From positions 1 through 22,419 of IMG/VR virus record IMGVR_UViG_3300001748_000033: a DNA stretch of 22,419 nucleotides; one strand, written 5' to 3'. Source of the stretch: a virus. The notes under the pieces were generated by a model. It searched no databases, was not told the DNA's origin, and saw only the letters and a program-made list of their open reading frames with translations. Both the position numbers and the translations under genes were made by a program. Numbering within the stretch: the first letter of the stretch is position 1; each line of letters starts with the position of its first letter. This document shows, piece after piece, positions 7,030 through 13,750 of the stretch.

Positions 7030-8484
7030 ATGGCTGGAGTAAAAATAACAGACTTAGATCAGCTGATTGGTCAACCTGCGGATGATGATGTTCTTATTGT
7101 CGTAGACACAAGTGATAATGTCACAAAACAGATTACTGTTGCTGATCTTATTACTGCAACCGAAGATGCTACGACAGCACAGGTCGCTGATCAATTTAAA
7201 GTTGCCACAGAAAGTACGAATGCTTCTTTTTATGTTACCTTCGTAGCTTCTACTTCTGGGCAAGATTCAGCTAAAGTCGATACAGCTTTAAGTTATAATC
7301 CTGCTACGAATATTCTGACTGCTGGTCAGTTCACTGGAAGTGGTGCTGGGCTTACAAACGTAAATGCTGACAGCGCTCTGAATGCGGCTAATGCTGTCTT
7401 AGCGACCACTGCAATTACTGCTTTAAATGCTCTAGCAGCTGACAGTGCGACCACAGCAACTTCTTCTATTACTGCTTTGCGCGCCACTTCTGCAGATAGT
7501 GCTACTAATGCCACGAACGCAATTGTTGCCCTTCGCGCGACAACTGCTGACAGTGCAGCAAATGCAACAAATGCATTGTTTGCAACTACTGCCACTTCTG
7601 CTCTGACTGCTGACAGTGCCACTAACGCCACAAATGCCAATAATGCAATTAGAGCATTGACTGCTGCTGGTGCTGATAGTGCTGCGTTTGCTACTTCTGC
7701 TTTGACTGCTCAGACTGCGCAAATTTCTATTTTTTCTGACAGTGCAGGAAATGCAACCAATGCGCTTCATGCTTTAAATGCTGATGCTGCTTTGATTGCA
7801 GATAGTGCATTTAATGCTGCAAATGCTTTGCTCGCAACTCTTGCTATAGAATCTTTGGGCGATTTGGACAACATTAGAGATTCTGCTAATGGTGTAACAG
7901 CGACTGGTGATCTAACCGTTGATAGCGATCTTATCGTTCGCGGTGTTTTGTTCGGTGATGGTTCAGGTCTAACAGGTGTAACAAGTACTTCTGTCGCAAC
8001 TGCTGCAGAAAAAGTCGATGCGAAAGCTGCGGATTCGACCGGTACACACTATCTTATGTTGCGTACAACGCAAACTGGTTATGATAGTGTTTCAACTAAA
8101 GCTAATTTAACTTATGATCCTGTTACTGGTATTTTAGCGTCTGGTGGATTTTCTGGAGACGGGTCGAACATCAGCAACGTTGCTGCCGTTAGCGCAACAA
8201 ATGCGTCAAACGTTGTAATTACAACAGTAGCAGACAGTTCGACATATTTCCCTTTGCTTTCAAGCACATCTTCTGGTAATGATAATGTTCATGTTAGTGT
8301 GAATATGCAAGTCAATCCGTTTAGGGGAAGATTAAAGCTTAATATTTTTGCCACAGATAATTGGGAAATGTTTGAAAGCGCAAACGAACTATTCTTCTCA
8401 TATAACGGAGTTAAGAAAGTTAAATTTGATTCGTCTGGCAATGTGTTCATGACAGGAACCCTTACTCAAAGCGCTTCGTTATAA
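7030..8484 (+). CDS. Alanine-rich repeat fibre protein
   Basis: This 484-residue protein opens with the shared fibre domain (VKITDLDQLIGQPADDDVLI, then VDTSDNVTKQITVADLIT). Residues about 113 to 277 are eight imperfect repeats of 18 to 27 residues, each starting (A)-D-S-A and rich in Ala, Asn and Thr; this resembles fibre shafts built of regular trimeric repeats. Around them are three copies of a phage-fibre module that starts at an aromatic pair (F67-Y68, H340-Y341, Y406-F407); the first two end in a G-x-F-(T/S)-G-x-G-x-x-(L/I) turn. The C-terminal 60 residues (RLKLNIFATDNWEMFESANE, then VKKVKFDSSGNVFMTGTL) form a possible tip. The stop codon is embedded in the next late promoter. A host-contact role is inferred. 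Confidence 0.75.
   Translation: MAGVKITDLDQLIGQPADDDVLIVVDTSDNVTKQITVADLITATEDATTAQVADQFKVATESTNASFYVTFVASTSGQDSAKVDTALSYNPATNILTAGQFTGSGAGLTNVNADSALNAANAVLATTAITALNALAADSATTATSSITALRATSADSATNATNAIVALRATTADSAANATNALFATTATSALTADSATNATNANNAIRALTAAGADSAAFATSALTAQTAQISIFSDSAGNATNALHALNADAALIADSAFNAANALLATLAIESLGDLDNIRDSANGVTATGDLTVDSDLIVRGVLFGDGSGLTGVTSTSVATAAEKVDAKAADSTGTHYLMLRTTQTGYDSVSTKANLTYDPVTGILASGGFSGDGSNISNVAAVSATNASNVVITTVADSSTYFPLLSSTSSGNDNVHVSVNMQVNPFRGRLKLNIFATDNWEMFESANELFFSYNGVKKVKFDSSGNVFMTGTLTQSASL
7366..7860 (+). repeat. Eight ADSA repeats inside the fibre gene
   Basis: The encoded protein repeats a unit like ADSATNATNAIVALRATT eight times with drift (starts at ADSAL, ADSATT, ADSATN, ADSAAN, ADSATN, ADSAAF, DSAGN, ADSAF). 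The DNA copies use many different synonymous codons, so the repeat is much clearer at protein than at base level. Confidence 0.8.
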
Positions 8485-8487
8485 ATA
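8480..8487 (+). promoter_or_regulatory. T4-type late promoter box TATAAATA
   Basis: An exact TATAAATA contains the TAA stop (8482-8484) of the fibre gene. It precedes the gene at 8512, which has a GAGGAA ribosome binding site at 8501. Spacing suits a normal late transcript leader. Confidence 0.75.
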
Positions 8488-8511
8488 TTGCTAGATTGCT
8501 GAGGAAACAAA

Positions 8512-9273
8512 ATGGCAGACATTAGAATTTCAGAGTTGTCCGAACTAATAAACATTGCGGCAGACGATGTTCTTGTCGTCAATGATGTTTCGGCTGCGAC
8601 GACGAAAAAAATCACTCGTGCAAACTTCTTAGTCGGTGTAACACAAAACGTTACGGACTCTGGCGATAATGCTGTTGTTGCTCAAGATTTAACAGTAAAC
8701 AATGATCTTTTCGTCGGTGGAAATATTGACACCACTGGTGATGTCAAGTTTGGTTCTTTAACAGATGCTGTTTCCGGTCTGACCGTAAATCGTATAATCA
8801 AAGATACCGATGGTTTGCAGAATCACGATAGCAACGGCGCTCTTCCTACTACTGGCTCTGTGATTGAATACTTAAATTATTACAACACTGACATTAATGT
8901 GCGCAATTCTTTTTCAGTGACTACGGCTTCACTTGCAAATAGTGATTCTGCAGAAGCGCTGATTGCTGGATACAAAGGCTACGCTCTGTACAAAATTCAA
9001 ACAGACAAAGCTGCTTGGGTAAGAGTTTATACGGACTCGGCTTCAAGAACGGCTGATGAAGGAAGAGCTAAAGGAGTTACACCAGCAGACCACATAGGTC
9101 TTGTCTCTGAAGTTGTGACTTCTGGTGCGCAAACAATTAATCTTGCTCCAGCACCCGTTGGCTTTAATAATTCTTCACCTGTGAAAAGTTCGATCCCGCT
9201 TAAGATCGTGAATCTCAGCGGCTCTACGGACACTGTTCAAGTTACTCTTACGGCTATGAAGCTTGAAGGGTAA
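8512..9273 (+). CDS. Fibre-family protein with C-terminal beta domain
   Basis: The 253-residue product starts with the shared fibre domain (IRISELSELINIAADDVLVV, then AATTKKITRANFLVG). It continues with a strand block (NNDLFVGGNIDTTGDVKFGS) and a D-G ... LPTTGSVIEYLNYY segment equivalent to the module in the gene at 6322. The C-terminal 110 residues (YALYKIQTDKAAWVRVYTDS, then RTADEGRAKGVTPADHIGLV and LKIVNLSGSTDTVQVTLTAM) form a beta domain that I recognise as recurring at fibre C-termini in marine T4-like phages; its ligand is not known to me. It differs from its sister at 6322 by having this tip in place of the S74 chaperone. It is likely a tail or neck fibre component and is transcribed from its own late promoter. 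Confidence 0.75.
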   Translation: MADIRISELSELINIAADDVLVVNDVSAATTKKITRANFLVGVTQNVTDSGDNAVVAQDLTVNNDLFVGGNIDTTGDVKFGSLTDAVSGLTVNRIIKDTDGLQNHDSNGALPTTGSVIEYLNYYNTDINVRNSFSVTTASLANSDSAEALIAGYKGYALYKIQTDKAAWVRVYTDSASRTADEGRAKGVTPADHIGLVSEVVTSGAQTINLAPAPVGFNNSSPVKSSIPLKIVNLSGSTDTVQVTLTAMKLEG

Positions 9274-9290
9274 AAAACAAGAAGATTGTA

Positions 9291-12200
9291 ATGCATAAAG
9301 GCTTTCTCGACAAAAGAAGAAGATTCCTTAATCTGCGAGAAATGCAGATCGAAAATGTTTTGCCTGAACATTTTACACAGTCATATCCAAAATTTATCAA
9401 TCTTCTTTCTCGCTACTATGAGTGGCAAGATCAAAACAATCCTAATGAATTATTAAATCATCTTTTTGCGACTCGTGATATTAATGAAACTGATATCACG
9501 CTTCTCTCGTTTATTGAAGATGAGTTTCTTTTAGGCGAAGCATACTTCGAAGGCTTTGGTGACACCGAAGCAGAGAAAAGGGCTGCTGCAAATTTTTCAA
9601 ATCAGATGTTTCGTTCAAAAGGCACAAAATTCGCAATCGAATGGTTTTTCAGATCATTCTATGGGCTAGACGCAGAAGTTCGTTACACAAAAGAAAATGT
9701 ATTTACGCTCAACACACAGTCTTCTCAGATAGGACCAGATTCGCTACGCTATCTTACCAATGACGAACTATATCAGACATTTGCGCTTCTTGTTCGCGTA
9801 GGTGTTCCTATTGCAAAGTGGAGAGATATCTTTAAACTCTTTGCACATCCTGCGGGAATGTATCTCGGTGCTGAAGTTTCTATAAATGATGCTGTGACTT
9901 CTGCCGTAAATTCTTTGATGCTTGATTCTGCAGTTGAACAAAGAGCCAACGAATCATATACAATTCTTGCAACGCCTGACAGCACAAACGAAGGCGCTAT
10001 AATTAATTTTAAAGTTAACGGAACAAACATTCCTAACAATACTGGTTATATTTACTATCATGTTCTTGATCTCACTACAAGCGATTCAGATTTTGTGGGA
10101 ACTGTTCCTCGATTAGACAGTTTGCAGTATCTTCCCATAAACGATAGTGCTGGTCAAGCGGTTGGAAGATTTACGATTACCACCAAGCTTGATAGTGTTG
10201 AAGGTGAAGGTGTTCATTCGTTTAATGTTATTTTGCGTGACGATGATTTGAGACCTCGAGGTGTTGAAAGAGTCAACTTAAACGATGTTATTTCTTCGTA
10301 TGTTATGACTCCTACGGCAACTACTATCGCTGAAGGTTCGCCTGTTACTTTTAATGTTGTGGGAACAAATGTCCCAAGCGGCGGTAGCACAACATTATAT
10401 TATTATGTACAACACGTTACTACAAGTGATTCTGATTTTAAAGTTGCACCTCCAAGTGCTGCTGCGCCTGCTTCATTTTTTATTCGAGGAAGTACAGGGT
10501 CGTTTTCTATAACGCCTCAAATTGATAATGATCTTGTTGACAGTGACGAACAGTTTAAAGTAATTATTCAGACACTTGACGCTATCAAAAAAGATTCAGC
10601 AACAATTACAGTTTCACAGACCATTCCTCCCTTTGCTGTAAATGCAATTGATTCTGCGATTGAAGGCACGAGTATTGTTGCACCTCTTACAATTTCAGAA
10701 CAAGATTTTGGCGACACTTTAACGTGGGCAATTACAGGCGCTGCAGCATCCGATAGTCGACTAGCTTTCAATACTTCAGGCACAATTGTAGCGACTTCTG
10801 CAAGTCAAAATCTAGTAATACCTTTGGGCACTACTAAAGAATACACAGGTCCAGTTTCGGGAACCCTTACGGTCACAAATTCGAACTATACTCCTACACC
10901 GTTAAGTACGAACAATACTTTCACGATTTTTGATTCTGCACCTACATATTCTATTCTTATGAATCCTGCAGTTGCTGGAGAAGGCGACACCGTAACATTT
11001 AAACTAGCTGGCAGAAACATTCAAGACAGCACTTTTTATTTTTATATCGACAATGTAACAACTAACGATTTAGATTTTCTTGGTGGGCGACCAAAAAACA
11101 CTAGCAGAGAAGCAGTCTCAGTTGTTAACGACTCTGGTACCACCAATTCAATCACTTTTGCTGACAGTGGTGAAGTTGTAGATCAAAATTTCATTGCTTA
11201 CATGTATAATACAGTATCTGGTGGATCGGTGCTTGCGTCGAAGCAATTTACGATTGCGGGCATTACTTATACACTTACACCAAATACGAGTTCTGTTAAC
11301 GAAGGCGGTACAGTAACGTTTACGTTTATTGGTCCGGACGGAACTTATTATTACTGGCTTGAAGGGCAGCGGCTACCAGGACAGACTCAGCTTTTCTCAC
11401 AAGGCGATTTTACTAGTGGTTTTGCAAATATAAACAGTCGTTTGGCATTTAACGTAACCGGAGGCAGTGGATCTTTTTCAGTAACACTCGCAAATGATAT
11501 TCGATCAGAAGGTACAGAAGCTTTCATTGCAAGCGTGTCAACAAGCCCAACAAGCGGAGCTATAGCTGTTTCGCCACAGATTACAATTAATGATACTTCT
11601 AAGCAAGAATATACGATGACGATTCAAAACATTCTTGAAGGTGACGATTTGCTTGTTAATGTAGCATCAAATGCAGGACCTTCAGAGCCTTTGTTTTATG
11701 AAATTTCTGGGGCGGCCGCGGCTAAATTCAGTTCAACACAAATTTATAGATTATACACTGGGGCTCAGACTTCTTTTAATGTAAATCTTGGAACTTCGAC
11801 AACAAACTCAGCTTTTGATGGTGTGTTATCTGGTACTGTAACACTGTCGCGTGGCGGTTATGTTGGAAGCGGCGGTACACTAATCGACACCGCGAACTTT
11901 ACTTTAAGCGATCTTGCTGCTACGTTTACGCTTGCTGCAAGCACAACTACACCAAACGAAGGCGGAACTATTACTTGGACTGTAGGCGGCTCAAGTATTG
12001 AAGACGGCACTTACTATTATAGAGTATCTGATGTTAAAAGAGCATCAGTATCTTCGGCTGTTTCATCCGGAACTTCTGTTATTAATCTTGCAAGCACAGC
12101 TGGAATTACAGTTGGCATGGCATGCGATAACGCTTCAATATCTGGGACAGTCACAGGTGTTTGGGATACTCAAGTTACAATGAGTTCACCAGTCACATCT

Positions 12201-13373
12201 ACGATAGGCGCAGGAACAATTTTGAATTTTGCAAATCAATCGGTGTTTGATGATTTTACAAGTGGCTATGCAGGATCAGTCAGTGTGACATCGAATGCAG
12301 GTGCTTTCAACACTGTCACTGCAATTAACGCAGACACTAAGAACGATGCGTATACGATGGGATTATACACCACATCAACTGGTGCTTCTCCTGTAGCGTC
12401 TGTAGGATTTACGACAACAGATGCAACTCCAGCTTCGATAGTTAATATTCTTATCGATGCTGGTAAAGACTTTGTTTACGATATTAATCCTGATCCACCT
12501 GCGTATGATGCGGGCGTGGCAAGATCGATTATCAGATTTGAAAACGATGGTAAAGTATATGCTATTGGCAGCGAGAATCCAGGAGGAGGTGACCGCAGCA
12601 GTGGCGAGTTGATTGGCACTTGGGTGTCTAGTGGGCCCGTTGGTAACTTTAACATATCAGCACAGGTCGTTTCAGGACCTACACCAAAAGGCACGTTTAT
12701 TGGTTCTACAGGAACGCAATTGTCTCTGTCGACGAACAGAGGCTGGTATCTTGAAGTGCCAGCGCCGACATCTGGTAGCAATGAAGGAACGTTAAGAGTT
12801 GACATTACAATTACAGACGTAGAAGATCCTTCGAACACAGACACACAACGCTTTGAGCTATATGCCGTTGCGAATGCTTTGCCTGTAACAGCACCTGTTG
12901 ATCCGCCTCCTCCAGGCTCAAGTAGTCAGCTTGACGAAGACTGTTTTACAGAAAATTCTTTTGTCACGTTAACTGATGGAACTAGAAAAGAAATTCGATT
13001 AATTGAAGTTGGTGATAAAGTACTTGGTGCAGACAAGTCGATCAATGAAGTTACGCGCAATCATTCTATCGAAAAAACTTCTGCTCTGTATGGATGGGGC
13101 AGCACAGTACCGTTTGTGACTGGCGCTCATCCATTCTTAACAACACAAGGTTGGAAATGTTTTAATTTAGAAGCAGGGCGTAAACTACATCCTGAGCTTG
13201 ACCTGACAGAAATACAAGAAAACGATAAATTAATTGTTTGGAATGGAACAGAATATACGACTTCGACAGTTCAAAATATTGCCATTGAAATCAAAAACGT
13301 TAAAATCAATAGCTTGAGTGTGACGGGTAATGACACTTACATTGCGAATGGATTTGTTGTTCACAACAAATAA
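9291..13373 (+). CDS. Giant Calx-beta-repeat virion protein with C-terminal Hint autoprocessing domain
   Basis: The 1360-residue product has a helical N-terminal domain (about 1 to 215), including VLPEHFTQSYPKFINLLSRY and FRSKGTKFAIEWFFRSFYG, of a type found in large structural proteins of marine T4-like phages. Residues about 222 to 1044 are beta-sandwich repeats with the Calx-beta-like signature NEGGTVTFT ... DGTYYY (starts near 222, 337, 553, 660 and 879). A second module type starts near 445 and 774 (ITGAAAS / ISGAAAA). The fifth Calx-like repeat holds a foreign insert (917 to 983). A distinct beta domain (about 1045 to 1200) and a Pro-rich linker follow. Residues 1218 to 1360 are a Hint domain: Cys1218 (block A, CFTENSFVTLTDGTRKEI), T1277-x-x-H1280 (block B, TGAHPFLT) and a final V-H-N-K with His1358-Asn1359. 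Hint domains cleave themselves through the Cys. The ribosome binding site is weak. A long adhesin is the likely role. Confidence 0.8.
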   Translation: MHKGFLDKRRRFLNLREMQIENVLPEHFTQSYPKFINLLSRYYEWQDQNNPNELLNHLFATRDINETDITLLSFIEDEFLLGEAYFEGFGDTEAEKRAAANFSNQMFRSKGTKFAIEWFFRSFYGLDAEVRYTKENVFTLNTQSSQIGPDSLRYLTNDELYQTFALLVRVGVPIAKWRDIFKLFAHPAGMYLGAEVSINDAVTSAVNSLMLDSAVEQRANESYTILATPDSTNEGAIINFKVNGTNIPNNTGYIYYHVLDLTTSDSDFVGTVPRLDSLQYLPINDSAGQAVGRFTITTKLDSVEGEGVHSFNVILRDDDLRPRGVERVNLNDVISSYVMTPTATTIAEGSPVTFNVVGTNVPSGGSTTLYYYVQHVTTSDSDFKVAPPSAAAPASFFIRGSTGSFSITPQIDNDLVDSDEQFKVIIQTLDAIKKDSATITVSQTIPPFAVNAIDSAIEGTSIVAPLTISEQDFGDTLTWAITGAAASDSRLAFNTSGTIVATSASQNLVIPLGTTKEYTGPVSGTLTVTNSNYTPTPLSTNNTFTIFDSAPTYSILMNPAVAGEGDTVTFKLAGRNIQDSTFYFYIDNVTTNDLDFLGGRPKNTSREAVSVVNDSGTTNSITFADSGEVVDQNFIAYMYNTVSGGSVLASKQFTIAGITYTLTPNTSSVNEGGTVTFTFIGPDGTYYYWLEGQRLPGQTQLFSQGDFTSGFANINSRLAFNVTGGSGSFSVTLANDIRSEGTEAFIASVSTSPTSGAIAVSPQITINDTSKQEYTMTIQNILEGDDLLVNVASNAGPSEPLFYEISGAAAAKFSSTQIYRLYTGAQTSFNVNLGTSTTNSAFDGVLSGTVTLSRGGYVGSGGTLIDTANFTLSDLAATFTLAASTTTPNEGGTITWTVGGSSIEDGTYYYRVSDVKRASVSSAVSSGTSVINLASTAGITVGMACDNASISGTVTGVWDTQVTMSSPVTSTIGAGTILNFANQSVFDDFTSGYAGSVSVTSNAGAFNTVTAINADTKNDAYTMGLYTTSTGASPVASVGFTTTDATPASIVNILIDAGKDFVYDINPDPPAYDAGVARSIIRFENDGKVYAIGSENPGGGDRSSGELIGTWVSSGPVGNFNISAQVVSGPTPKGTFIGSTGTQLSLSTNRGWYLEVPAPTSGSNEGTLRVDITITDVEDPSNTDTQRFELYAVANALPVTAPVDPPPPGSSSQLDEDCFTENSFVTLTDGTRKEIRLIEVGDKVLGADKSINEVTRNHSIEKTSALYGWGSTVPFVTGAHPFLTTQGWKCFNLEAGRKLHPELDLTEIQENDKLIVWNGTEYTTSTVQNIAIEIKNVKINSLSVTGNDTYIANGFVVHNK
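12942..13373 (+). other. Hint (intein/hedgehog-type) domain at the C-terminus of the repeat protein
   Basis: Residues 1218 to 1360 carry the Hint landmarks in order: a Cys nucleophile at the start, a block-A-like sequence (TLTDGTRKEIRLIEVGDKVL), a T-x-x-H block B (T1277, H1280), and the terminal block (DTYIANGFVVHN) ending in His-Asn plus one Lys. There is no C-extein and no homing-endonuclease insert. Self-cleavage before Cys1218 is predicted from the family; it has not been shown here. Confidence 0.8.
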
Positions 13374-13380
13374 CGGTTAG

Positions 13381-13388
13381 TATAAATA
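13381..13388 (+). promoter_or_regulatory. T4-type late promoter box TATAAATA, abutting the gene 16 start
   Basis: An exact TATAAATA ends only five bases before the ATG of gene 16 (13394). Transcription from T4 late promoters begins a few bases past this box, so the message would have almost no leader. Confidence 0.7.
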
Positions 13389-13393
13389 ACAGT

Positions 13394-13750
13394 ATGAAAG
13401 ATGATGATCCGAATATCAAGTCAGACTACGATTATTCCCGCGCAACCTATTACGAACTAATAGACAAGGGAAGAGAGTCACTTGATCTGATGATTGAAGT
13501 CGCTCGCGAATCAGAACATCCTCGCGCGTTCGAAGTTCTTTCGAACATGATCAAAAACATCTCTGATGTTAATGATAAGCTTATGGAGCTTAACAAAAAG
13601 ACGCGAGAAGTTACTCAACACGAAAAGAAACAAGACCAAAAGGCAATCACCAATAACAATGTGTTTATTGGCAGCACTACTGACTTGCAAAGATTATTAA
13701 TGAAACATGATGATGAAAAGGTGATTGATGTTAGCCCTGCGGATGAATGA
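13394..13750 (+). CDS. gp16: Terminase small subunit gp16
   Basis: The 118-residue product matches the T4-like gp16 family (T4 length 164). The N-terminal helical part reads DYSRATYYELIDKGRESLDL, then VARESEHPRAFEVLSNMIKN, and the C-terminal part carries ITNNNVFIGSTTDLQRLLM. gp16 forms a ring that recognises or presents the concatemeric DNA and stimulates the gp17 ATPase and nuclease during head filling. It lies directly before gene 17 and overlaps it. No Shine-Dalgarno sequence precedes the ATG; instead the upstream bases are occupied by a late promoter box, so translation may be leaderless. No alternative Met occurs before the conserved helical region. Confidence 0.92.
   Translation: MKDDDPNIKSDYDYSRATYYELIDKGRESLDLMIEVARESEHPRAFEVLSNMIKNISDVNDKLMELNKKTREVTQHEKKQDQKAITNNNVFIGSTTDLQRLLMKHDDEKVIDVSPADE

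Noticed and set aside
7326-7770. Two overlapping minus-strand open frames opposite the Ala-rich repeat
   Set aside because: They are shadows of a low-complexity, GCN-rich coding repeat on the plus strand. They lack ribosome binding sites and promoters, and all recognised genes run the other way.
9881-9888. TATAAATG inside the giant repeat gene as a late promoter
   Set aside because: It departs from the consensus at the last base and lies inside a conserved coding region with no gene start nearby; probably chance.
11712-11719. GCGGCCGC (NotI recognition site) as a sign of a cloning junction
   Set aside because: It lies in frame within a conserved SGAAAA segment that has a counterpart in the other B module, so it is natural coding sequence.
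12476-12844. Minus-strand frame of 122 codons opposite the Calx-repeat gene
   Set aside because: It lies wholly inside a well-supported plus-strand gene and shows no recognisable domain or start signals.
12942-13373. A true splicing intein in the repeat protein
   Set aside because: The Hint domain is at the very C-terminus with only one residue after His-Asn, so there is no C-extein to ligate.
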